The notes beneath the pieces were generated by a model. That model was given only the letters and a program-made list of their open reading frames with translations. It was not told the origin of the DNA and searched no databases. From Cokeromyces recurvatus (taxonomy: Eukaryota; Mucoromycota; Mucoromycetes; Mucorales; Mucoraceae), in NCBI RefSeq assembly GCF_025118155.1, contig NW_026251401.1:615811-679810 (forward strand): a stretch of DNA of 64,000 nucleotides. The letters are read 5' to 3'. Shown piece after piece: positions 1-10,200 of this stretch. Each line of letters opens with the position of its first letter. The first letter of the stretch is position 1. The translations under genes were made by a program, and so were the position numbers.

Positions 1-261
1 AACGGAGTATCTGTAATCATCTTTAGCATTTTGATGCAGATCAAAAAAATAGCCTCCTTCGAAAAAAAAGGATGGTAGTCCATTATTGTTGTTGTAATTT
101 TTTGATAGCCAAGAGATTGAATCCCTAAACTTGACTGTTAGACTACATTCTCTTGTAATTTAGGAAGAGATGCATACCATACAGGTCTCCTTGTAATGCT
201 TCTGGTCTTGAGAGGCATTTACAGTAAAATAAGATAAAAGCTATGAATGAAATTGTTTTAA
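1..261. other. left-edge non-coding DNA
   Basis: AT-rich DNA with no convincing gene. It probably contains the 5' untranslated part of the LINE copy that follows, because ORF1 coding begins immediately to the right and no other gene lies between. Confidence 0.4.
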
Positions 262-1671
262 GTGGTTACATTGGGTGACGTATCAAATATTGTAGCTGGC
301 ACGTATTGGCAGCAGATTAATGAATTTCTATTATCCCTTTTTTTTGTGATGAAAACAAACACCCCCAGGGCGGGGTTTCTAAATGGAAAATCGTACTCTG
401 ATATTGTTAAACGACTACCAACTAAACAACATTCACTCATGGATCAGGCCGTCAATGCCAATCCTCCCTTTACATCGCATTTGGATCTTTCGAATTCCAG
501 CCTGGAAGTGAAGGTTGTTCATATTAAACTTTGGTATCACACCCGAGCTGATGGTGCTTGTCTTTTAGACATCTCAAAAGTATCGAAGATCTCTGTCGAA
601 GATCATCTCGATCAGATCGCTGATCTCTACGTAGGGACAAAAAATTCCTATGGTATTAAATTTACTGGTCGTCAGAATACACAATATATTGAAGTGTACC
701 CTAAAACTGAGATTAAGAACGATTTTCTCTCTAACGGTGTGCTGTATGAAAAATTTAACGTTAGACTTCTTCCATTTGGTCCTACTGATGTGCTTTTAGA
801 CAATATTAGAACCACTTTAGAAAGACATGGTAAAGTTTTGGACGTATCATTAAATTATGATACCCGCAAAGATTGGTTTTTGGGTTCTGGTTCGGCCGTT
901 ATCCAACAACTGAAGGATGGTCAAAGCAAGCCTCTTCAACATTCTCTCTCTTGGAAGGATGATGAATATTGTTATGCCATATTTCCTAATATGCCGACAT
1001 AGTGTCGATACCGTCACGGTAATGATTATACCAAATACGAATGTAAAAAAGCCTTAGATCGCATATTATGTTATTCTTGTGATAGATATGGACATAAGTC
1101 CGCTGATTGCGACAATCCCAAGTCTAAGAAGGCTACCGCTATTAAAAGTAAGAAATTTAAGAAAGTTAGAAAAACTTCTGTAGGTCTTGATCGCCCAGCT
1201 GAACCTTCGGTTGGACTTTTAAAATCTAAATGGTCCCCTCAAGCTGATAAAGAAACTGCTGAAGATAAATTGGGCAGGAAAGAAGGTGGTCAAAAGAATA
1301 AGAAGAACACTATTCTTGATATAAACTTTACAAAAGATGATGATATGTCAACTAGTGATGAGAATTATATTTCAGGGGATGAAGATGAAGGGGATTCTGA
1401 TGCCTCCATAGATTATGTTAGTGACGGTGAGATAGATCAACCTACTAACCCTACGTCTGATAATAATGACAACCCCGTCGACATTACCTTAAAAAATTTT
1501 GTAAGCTCCACCCCAGCCAAACATTCACTTATGGATAATAATGGAGCAAAAATTTCTCAGAGAACTAATGCTGATGTTTCCTTTCGTAAACCAGATGATG
1601 ATAATGGTGGCTATATAATTCAACAGGAGAATAATCCTTCATTGAACCAATCGAATTCTAATAATCAATGA
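262..1671 (+). pseudogene. LINE ORF1 (nucleic-acid-binding), broken by one stop
   Basis: One frame is open from 262 to 1671 except for a TAG at 1000-1002. Directly after the stop, still in frame, come two zinc knuckles. The second is an intact CX2CX4HX4C (CYSCDRYGHKSADC). The first has the same spacing but two ligands changed (second Cys to Arg, His to Tyr). The N-terminal part (to about residue 240) looks like the RRM-like region of LINE ORF1 proteins; the C-terminal part is acidic and Ser/Asn-rich. ORF1 proteins coat LINE RNA. The true start is unclear; the first ATG of the frame is at 349. The stop could be a C-to-T change of a CAG codon, which is inference. Confidence 0.75.
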
Positions 1672-2010
1672 TTGGAAAGAAACTACAACTTAATTATGGA
1701 ACGCTAAACTGCAACAGTTTAGTTAAAACAAGCTCTTCTACAGAACAATCATTATATATTCGTCACCTTCGAGAACAACGACTCGATATTATTTGTTTTC
1801 AAGAAACCCATGCCTCTCCTTCTATTATTAATTCTTTAGATATCCAGTTCCAAGCTCAACAAACATTTTGGACCCCCCCCACTGTGGTATTATTTCATTT
1901 TCTACTCAATATATTCTGACACAAGTTAATACTGACCATATATTTACCTCAAATCGTTTTATTTTATGCAAAGTTCAGCATCCTCATAATTTTTACACTC
2001 CTGTTTTGAT
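1668..2010 (+). pseudogene. LINE ORF2 fragment, endonuclease N-terminus
   Basis: Starts with an ATGA overlap with the ORF1 stop, a common stop/restart arrangement in LINEs. The first residues contain the start of an APE-type endonuclease fold: NYGTLNCNSL, then LDIICFQETHAS, where the Glu of the QET motif is a metal ligand. A C8 homopolymer near 1872-1879 shifts the frame; coding similarity continues in another frame (CGIISFSTQYILTQV...) to about 2010 and then stops. What remains is under a tenth of a normal ORF2. Confidence 0.75.
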
Positions 2011-2680
2011 TGGCAAAAAGATAAGGAAAGACAAATAAACAGAAGACAAGCCTGTGAGAACTTTGTATAGTTTATTAAAGATAATATAAAAATTGTACAA
2101 CAGAAAACTATGAGGGAAAAATCGAGGGCTATTTATATGTTTTTACTAGGTAAATGATATTTATAGAAATATGATTCAGATAAACAAGTATTACTATAAT
2201 AAAGTATTTTACATAAAATGTTGTCTTTGAATAATTCTACAATCAATAAAATATATTTTTATTCTTTTTTTTTTCTCCCTGAGTTGTCGCAGTTCCTAGA
2301 AGCATAGCGAATTATTATCACTGGGATGAGTGACACATCAATATTAATTCTCAATGAATGTGTCTAGTTGCAACAATACCAATTATTAATGAGTTACTAT
2401 CATTATCATTGTATAAGATCTTATTACTTAACAATATTCAATATTATCAATGTAGATATGATATGTATTACTCATGAACAATTATGTAATTGAACACACC
2501 AGTTATAATCCTGTTTGAATTATGTATATAATTATTATTAGTGCTCGAGCATTTTAACAATGACTATTATCAAAACTGAATGTAGAATGAATATTATGCT
2601 GTGGAGTACAGTACACTAGTTTTATTTGAATAACCTCTTTATTATGTAATAAATGATGATTTATTTCTATTAACTTGGTT
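2011..2680. other. AT-rich filler where the LINE reverse transcriptase should be
   Basis: No reading frame or recognisable domain on either strand. It sits between the endonuclease start and the C-terminal ORF2 piece of the same LINE, where more than 3 kb of reverse transcriptase would be expected. It may be a nested insertion such as a solo LTR, or a filler left by a deletion. I could not find convincing terminal repeats or a target duplication. Confidence 0.4.
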
Positions 2681-3306
2681 GTAAAGACAACTACAATCAT
2701 AACATACTCAACTGTCTCCTACCCTGTATTAACACACTACAATCCAGTCAATGGCGTAAACTTAATAATACAGCTCTTACTAAGACCTTACCTGCACCTC
2801 TTGATAGCCTGAACACCTCTACCCTTCTTCGACATTGCTATAATTTTATTGCAAGGAATTTCCAACTTACTCTCCAGCAAAGGCACAGCAAATTATTGTC
2901 TGTCTGTCGCCCGTCTTTATCCATGGACCCCATTCTGTGGTTACCTATGCTCCCAATAGAACGTAGTCAACTCATTAGATGGCGGCTGGGCTGGCTACTT
3001 GGTGGTACTCCTAAACCATGTCAATGCAAATTACACAATCTAACAAAGAAACACAGTATCCATTGCTTGCGCATCCATTCTCAGTTACGCATGTCACAAG
3101 ACGCAGATGACCCCATCAATCGGCTTCCCTCTCGACCGCCCAAGTCACTACATAAACAGGCCTATTGGCGAATACATTGGATTACCATCCAAAGATTCCT
3201 CTATAAATTTGACATGCTACAGCATGGTGCTCCCTACGATGATTTAGTCCTATCTAATCTATCTTTAAACTCACCTTTTCTTCTCTGGCTTAGCCAGCAT
3301 TTATAG
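2681..3306 (+). pseudogene. LINE ORF2 C-terminal domain
   Basis: Open from about 2681 to the TAG at 3304-3306, with no credible start, so it is the tail of a longer protein. It contains the block CRPSLSMDPILWLPM, then RWRLGWLLGGTPKPC, then a CX1CX8HX3C knuckle (CQCKLHNLTKKHSIHC). Post-RT cysteine/histidine motifs of this type are typical of L1/Tad-like LINEs. The same block recurs at 18.4 kb and 37.1 kb on the minus strand, and the segment after it recurs at 59.8 kb, so this is a repeat family. Confidence 0.8.
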
Positions 3307-3460
3307 ACTCCCCTCTCTTCCTCTTTTTCTATCCTTTTTCCTTCAGCCCAAGAAGGTTTTTTTCTCTAAATACAGATTTGAACTGGTCCGGGCAATTTTA
3401 GTATATAAAATACTTGTGCTCATTTGGATTTTATTTAATAAAACTCAACTTTTTTTTTAA

Positions 3461-4062
3461 AAAAAAATAAGAATAATAAATCAATATTTAATTGTATTTT
3501 ATACTTTCTTTTAATGCTTGAAGTTTTATCTAATTTGGGTAAACACATTATTTTATTTTAATCACATTCAATGTAACTAATACTTCATATATAATTTATT
3601 AGTTATTCTTTCTTGTACCAAAGGATTCAGTTTTTTATATGTTGTTCTCTTTACCTCTCCACAATTTATATCAACTTTTTGTCTTATTTTATTTCACTTC
3701 TTTTTTTTTTCTCAATAATTTCTGAAAAAGCTTTGTAAATCGTCCGAACTTGGAGTTAAAAATATCCAAAACGTGCAATATACTTCTAATTCTTGATCTT
3801 ATTCCGACCCGAGCAATTTCAATCAAAATCATTTAGGCTCAGTTAATTCGTGCACCCTCCCCCCCCCATAATTTTTAAAGAAGGAACAATAAATACATGC
3901 TGTTTATTGGATCTAAGACATTTCAAAAGCAATAAAATTGAATCACTATGATGTTATTTAATTTTGATCCAAAACAATATTTTTGTTTGCATAAATTAGC
4001 AGCTTTTATTCTCTTTTTTCTTTTTTTTCTTTTCTCTTCTTCTTTTAGCTTTTATAATAAAA
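3461..4062. other. intergenic, AT-rich
   Basis: No gene seen. Contains T-runs and a C9 run at about 3859-3867. A weak GACCCGAGCAATTTC stretch near 3805 resembles the LINE 3' UTR core and could be another old fragment, but it is too short to be sure. The right part presumably carries the promoter of the next gene. Confidence 0.4.
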
Positions 4063-5548
4063 ATGAAAATAAAACCTTCAATTATAACACTAATTTGTAT
4101 ATGTTTATGGTTATTCATAAGTCCTTCTTTTGCCATTGGTAAGTTTGTTATTGTTATTTCAAAAAAAAAAATAGTTATTAAGTCCAGCCTATTTAGTAAG
4201 AACTGAAGAACTAGCTGAATGGACAAAAGATGGTCTCGCTTCCTATTTTAAGAAATACAAAATTATTTATGATAAAACACAAGATCATCCTTCTTTAGTC
4301 AAGATTGCCGAGTCCTATAAAGATGCAGCCTCTACTAATATGAAATATTTTGGTGACAGTGTTGATAGAATTCTTTCAGGGTTCACAGATAGTCTTCAAA
4401 AGAATACACGTTTAGCAAGTAATGACTTGTCTGGATTCATTACTAATTTAAAACATCAATTGCGTCAGTTAGAATTAAAGGGTGAGCTCACTCAAGATCA
4501 TGTTCGTGCTATCCTTGATAAAGCTCATCATCAAGCGATACGTCAAAGAATCATGACTGAAGCGGAGTGGAAGAAGGCATATGCTGTTTTTCAATCCTAT
4601 TATCAACAGCCAAAATGGTACCAACGCGTTTTAGGTTTTAAATCTCAAGTGGATGCTGGTGCTTCCTCTTTGAATCAATGGATTCAATCTGTCATTGATC
4701 ATATTGTGGCTACAGGGAGTATGACAAAAGAAGAAGCTAAAACCCTTACTGATGAAATTCGTACAAGTGTAACAAAAACAGATCTTCATAACCTTGGTGA
4801 TAAAGCCTGGGTTGAAGAACTCACTCAATCTATCACAGATCATACAAAACTCGAAAAAGATAAAGTTGAAAGTATCATTGAATCAATTAAACATGATATT
4901 GAAGGTTATAAAATCTTTGGCCTTGAATATACTGGTCAAGCAAAAGAAGAAGCTAAGCACTGGTATGGCCGTACTATCGCTTATTGTCAAGATGTATGGT
5001 ATCAAATTCAAGCATACATCAGACAAATTCAAGTTCGTGTTCGTCGCTTTTGGTATTCTCGTGAAGTACAGAAAACAAAGAAAGCTGCTGAAAATGCAGC
5101 CGAGAGAGCTTCAGACTCACTCATGTCTGTCGCTAGCTCTATTACAAGTGAATGGCAAGATCCTGGAAATTCTAGAGCTCGTTCTCGTACCATTCATTCC
5201 GTTTTATCAAAGGCTTCAAGTGCAGCTGTTCAAGCTACAAACATGATTTACGATATGGATTTGAAAAATATCGATTTGAAGGGAACTTTTGCTCATTATT
5301 GGACTCAGAAGGAACATGATGCTTATCGTCGTTTAGGTTATACAGAGGCACATATTGATTGGATTAAAAATTATCTATATAAAACTTTTAGAAATCAAAA
5401 GACTCTTGCTCGATTTAAAGCAGATGAGGCAGGTATTGCTATTAGACGTTATTTAGAGGATTTAGGGATTCAATCACCAGCTCAAGTAGAAGATTCTGTT
5501 CATATGTTAAAGCGTCATTTAGAGTTGTGGAGAACTCTTATAGACTAA
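4063..5548 (+). CDS. secreted/ER Ish1/Msc1-like protein
   Basis: Two exons, 4063-4138 and 4197-5548. The intron starts GTAAGT and the acceptor that keeps frame is TTTAG at 4196. The product is about 475 residues. The short first exon encodes a classic signal peptide (MKIKPSIITLICICLWLFIS, then PSFA). The mature part is helical and rich in W-K-A and W-x-x-x-L motifs resembling the short Ish1 repeat of fungal stress-response/meiotic recombination proteins (Ish1, Msc1): EELAEWTKDGL near the N-terminus and AEWKKAYAVF, KYFGDSVDRIL and YTEAHIDWIKNYL further on. The family is linked to nuclear envelope/ER stress responses in yeasts; its biochemical role is not known. Family assignment is by pattern only and moderately certain. 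The gene structure is well supported. Confidence 0.65.
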
Positions 5549-6187
5549 GCGAAGTAATTACAATTTTTTTTTCCTTTTAAGTGTATACTCTTGTATAAAA
5601 TGTATGAACAATAATATATAGTATGATTAATATTAATAAAGTATATGTATAAAGTATTCATTGAATAAGTATATAATATTTGAAAAAAGAAAAAACGTAT
5701 ATTAAAAAAATAATTTAGTTTTTATGAATATATGCATGTATATTTTTATACATATTGAATATGATGTTTTTTCTTTCTTTTTCTTTTTGACAATGGAATA
5801 AAAAGCAAAAATAATATACAAGTTAAGAATTATAAGCATAACATAGCGAATATCTTGTATAAGCAGCTGAAACAAAGAGAGATTTTAGTTGACTTGGCAT
5901 TGACAAGTATAGATAAATATGAAGATCTAGAATATATAATATTTGTATTCAAGTTATTATCTCAGGTCTGCAGAATATTTCAAATCATAGTGATGTTAAT
6001 TATAAAAACTACAATATATCATAGAACAGAAATATAAACGCTTCGAAATAAATATGATGTATATCAATATAAATATATAGAAAGAAAAAGATAAACCGGT
6101 ATATATCTAATATACTTACTGAATTTCCTTTATAAAGAAATTACATCAAACCTTACTTTATTTGATATACACATGCTAAACTAATTA
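5549..6187. other. intergenic region between convergent genes
   Basis: AT-rich with TATA-like and AATAAA-like strings near 5630-5640, suitable as polyadenylation signals. A 60-codon open frame at 5855-6037 has no start ATG and no domain and was not called. Confidence 0.5.
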
Positions 6188-6576
6188 TTATTTGGATGTC
6201 TTTAAAAGGGAGCCTATAACGGTATTAGGGGCATATTTATGAACTACATCTGGCATATGTATCGCATTGAACTCTTTAGAAGCATCTTTGCCAGCATATA
6301 ATAATATAGCTCTTTTCCCACCTAATTTATTATACATACATATAAAAAAATAAAAATAAAATAAAATAAAAATATCAAAGATATTTTACCTGGATGCTCA
6401 GACAAGAATGAGGTTGCGTCGATAACATTTCCATTAACTATAACCCAACAATCATCTTCTTTATTATGTAAAGCAATTTCTTCTTCTGTAAACATAGTCT
6501 TGTTTAACTCTTGATTAGCTATTGCGTCAAGATGATTTTTCACAAGTAAAAGGCGGTTTTTAGCTTTATTTGTCAT
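6188..6576 (-). CDS. cytochrome b5-type heme-binding domain protein
   Basis: Two exons on the minus strand, 6576-6390 and 6321-6188, joined across a 68-bp intron that splits the second-last base triplet of the HPGG motif, giving 106 residues. The cytochrome b5 core is clear: DDCWVIVNGNVIDATSFL, then HPGGKRAILLYAGKDAS, with axial heme ligands expected at the His of HPGG and the His of EFNAIHMPDV. The wording after HPGG (AGKDASKEF..H.PDVV.KYAP) is close to the heme domain of flavocytochrome b2 (L-lactate dehydrogenase). No membrane anchor and no FMN domain follow, so this is a free-standing soluble domain. It could be an electron carrier or a relic of a CYB2-like gene; heme binding is well supported, the partner is unknown. 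Confidence 0.85.
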
Positions 6577-6816
6577 ATAATAATACTTGTTTTTATTCTT
6601 TTATCGACAATAAAATAAAAAGACTGCCTATATCGAATGTTATTTTTTTTATAATATGTGTTTGTGACATATTAAATAAGTCACAAGTACTTTTTTCCCT
6701 AGTCTTCATAGCAAATATTATAAAAGAAAGATACAATCATTTAAACATATCTTTCAAACTTTAATTTAATTTGACACTGTTCCAAACTATTGTATTAAAG
6801 AAATATCCTTTACTTG

Positions 6817-6849
<33 letters not shown>

Positions 6850-7221
6850 AAGCAAATTTAATGGCATAATAAAAATTTATGTTCTAAAATAGACGTAACC
6901 TTTAAATGTGAATATAAATTTTTTCATCTAAAATACAATAGTAAATAAATAAGTGTAGTTTGTAGCGTAATAATTTATTTATACATTGTTTCCTATTTAA
7001 ACAGTTATCATAAAAATGATAAATAACAGCTTTGTTGCGAATTATTTTTTAATGCAATTGTCGATCATTACAAAACGTCACAATATGTGGCTTAGTCATC
7101 CGAGTGTTTTTTTAGCTTGTTTTTAATTTTTTATTTGCCTAGCAGGAAAAAAAAAAGTCGATCGAAATAAGCACATACAGTTTTTTTTTTTTTTTTCTTA
7201 ATTATAGTTAATTACTTAAAA
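6577..7221. other. intergenic region, divergent promoters
   Basis: Lies between the head-to-head cytochrome b5 gene (minus) and eIF5B (plus). Contains two poly(T) tracts (about 6819-6841 and 7181-7197), the latter about 25 bp before the eIF5B start codon. Poly(T) promoter tracts are common upstream of strongly expressed fungal genes, and a role here is inference. No gene seen. Confidence 0.5.
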
Positions 7222-10200
7222 ATGGCTAAAAAGAAGGGAGGAAAGAGAAAGGACGATTATTGGTAAAATATTAATAATTATTTTTAAAGTTTTATAACCT
7301 TACTTATATTCATCTATTATTATTAAGGGATGAAGCTTTTGAGGAAGACGCCATTGTTACTGGCGCTGCTGCTCCCAAAGAATCTGAAGAAGAATTTGCT
7401 CAAAGAGCTTCAGCTTTTTCTGCACTTGCCGAAATGAATGATGAAGAGGATGATGGGTAAAGGACATGATAATCGATTGCAATTCATTTTTTTTTTTTCT
7501 TGACGAATATGATAATAACCAATTTTTTTTATAAAAAAAAATAGTTTAATGGCTATGGTTAACAAAGCTGCCAAAAACAAAATAAAAAAGGGAAAGAAAG
7601 GAAAACAACAACCTGTTGAGGAAGAAGAACCCATCACTGAAGAAGAACCACAAACTTCTACTATCGGCACTGATGAACCTTCTCAAGACATTGACGATTA
7701 TGATTGGGTTAATGACAACAAAAAGAATAAAAAAAATAAGAAGAATAAACAAGCATCTGAACCTGTTTCTCCTGCTCCCGAAGCTGCTGATGGTGGTGAA
7801 ATCCGTATTTTGACAAAGAAAGAAAAGGAAAGACTCAAAAAGGAAAGACTTAAGGAAGCTAAGCGTTTAGCAGCTCTCGAGAAGAAGAAACAACAAGAGG
7901 CTGAAGAGGCTGAATTTGATAAACTTCTTGGTATTGATAATAAAAAGAAAGAGGAAGAAAAGAAACAAGAACAACAGCCTGTTGCTGCGGCTAATGAAGA
8001 ACCTACCGCAGCCAAAGAAACTACCTCAAAATCTAAAAAGAAGAAAGGAAAGAAGACAGCTGCCGCAAAGGAAGCTGAGTCTGAAAACGCTTCGGCTCCT
8101 GCTTCAGAAGCACCTGCTACACCTCCTCCTGCACCTAAAGGTAAAAAGGGTAAAGGTGGTGCCGGTGTTGCTGCCTTGAGAAAGATGCTCGAAGCTCAAC
8201 GTGCTGCTGAGGAAGCAGAACGTAAACGTCTCGAAGAAGAACGTAGAAAGGCCGAAGAGGAAGAAAGAAGAATTGCTGAAGAAGAAGCAAAGAAGGAAGC
8301 AGCTCGTGCTGCCAAGAAGGAAAAAGAGAGACTTAAGAGAGAGCAACTTCGTAGGGAAGGTAAATTGCTTACTAAAGCTCAGAAAGAAGCTCAACGTTTA
8401 GCCAAATTGCGTCATGAACAATTGCTTGCTTCTGGTCTTGTTCGCGTCCAAGCTCTTGAAGAGAATGGCGAAAAACCTAAGCGTGTTGTCTATAATAACA
8501 GAAAGAAGAAGACTCTTTCTAAGGAAGAACAAGAAAAGAAGAGACAAGAAGCTGAAGAAAGAAAGCGCAAGGAAGAAGAAGAAAGAAAGCGTAAAGAAGA
8601 AGAAGAAGCTAAGAAGGCTGCTGAAGCTGAGGAGTCTGAAGATGATTGGGAAAAAGCTCTCCTTAGTAGTGACGAGGAAGAAAAGAAGGAGGATAAAAAA
8701 GAAGAGGAAGAGGATCTCAAGAGTGACTGGGATGCCTCCAGTGGAGATGAAAAGGAAGAGGTAAAGCCTGCTGCTCCTGCACCTACTAAGGAAGAAGCTG
8801 CACCAGCTAAGAAGGATGTTACACCTGCCTCCACTAAACCCAACATTACATCAAAGAAAGAAGAATCTGACTCTGAAGAAGACTCTGAAGAAGATTCTGA
8901 CGAAGATTCTGACGAAGATGATAGCTCTGAATATGATTCCGAAGAGGATAGTTCTGAAGAAGAACTCAGCGCTACTCAAAAGCTTGCTCTCCAAAAGAAG
9001 GAAGAAGCTGCTGCACGTCGTGCTCAACGTCAAAAGGAGGCCTTGGCCAATCGTTCTAAGGATGACTTACGTTCACCTATCTGCTGTGTCCTTGGTCACG
9101 TAGATACTGGTAAATGTTGGGGACGAGATACACCTATTTTAATGATGGATGGTACAACACGTAAAGTACAGGATGTAAAGGAGTTTGATTTGTTGATGGG
9201 TGATGATAACACACCTCGTATGGTGCAACACGGTTCAGTAATTAAGGGAGAGGGTATGCTTTACCGTATTGTTCCCGCCAAGAGTGCTGGTGCTGATTCT
9301 TTTGTCTGTAATGGTGATCACGTTCTTGTATTGACTATCCCTCAGAGACAGTATGTTCAACGCAAAACTCGTACAGAAAATGGTGTAGCACAAATCATGT
9401 ATTCTGCTGAATCATTCACTGTCGATCCAGTTACCAAACGTCCTAAGAGACAAAGTTATGGAGAATTTGCTACAGAAGAAAAGGCAAAGGCTGCATTACC
9501 ACAATGGGAACCATTGATTTGGGAGTGTTCTGTATTGGAATACTTAGATCTCGTACGCCATGATAGTGGTTTAGCTAATCTTTGTTCAATGTACAAACCT
9601 ATGAACGGTGTTGAATTCGCAGAAAATGCTGGCCAACAATTTACAAACGCTATTACTGAAGTATTTGGATTTAAACCTACACTCTCCCAAGAATTAGACA
9701 TTGCTAAGTTGTTGGGTCTCTGGTTAGTTGCTGGCGGTAAGATTTTGAAAGACGGACCTGTTACCGCTGAAATGCCTAGCCAAAGAGCTGTCATTGACTT
9801 CTTACATTCTTGTGCCAATGTAATGAACACCACCTGTGAACGAATCTTAGATGAATCAAACACTAGAGGAAATGAAATTTTCGGTTTCAAGTTTGGTGAT
9901 TCATTTGAACAACTTTTGAAAGCATTTGGTGTAGCAGAAAATAAGAGCATTCCTAATGCCATTATGCCTACCTCATTAAACCATAGAAAAGCATTCCTTG
10001 CAGGTGTTGTTGATGGTAATGCCAATCTTGAAGTTAGCTCCATCAACAATAATGGACTTGTGACAGCAGAATACTGGGAAATTAGCAGTGAACATGAAGA
10101 TATTTTGTTGCAACTTCGTAGACTTGCTCGTTCTGTTGGGCTCCATGTTGGTGCTATTGACAAGAAGACATTTGGCTATAGAATCCATATTTCAGGTGAG

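Larger units (their letters stand above)
262..3460 (+). mobile_element. decayed non-LTR retrotransposon (LINE), copy A
   Basis: The two-ORF order is that of an APE-type LINE (L1/Tad-like): ORF1 with a CCHC knuckle, ORF2 beginning with an endonuclease, and a cysteine/histidine-rich ORF2 C-terminus. The reverse transcriptase core is absent, replaced by about 670 bp of AT-rich DNA. The 3' UTR (about 3385-3450) shares a pattern with copies at 17.8 kb and 36.5 kb (minus strand): a CCGGG-like core, then GTGCTCA and TTGG, then an AT-rich tail. The right end is set near the short T/A run at 3450-3468. Non-autonomous in its present state because of a stop codon, a frameshift and the missing RT. Confidence 0.8.

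Noticed and set aside
5855..6037. 60-codon frame as a small gene
   Set aside because: No ATG start in context, no domain, AT-rich intergenic composition.
7546..9033. Several Ser/Phe-rich or Lys-rich frames opposite or overlapping the start of eIF5B
   Set aside because: Shadows of the Lys/Glu-rich eIF5B N-terminus; no domains and no codon bias of their own.
9456..10163. 235-codon minus-strand open frame over the intein
   Set aside because: Antisense to clear intein coding sequence; no recognisable motif.
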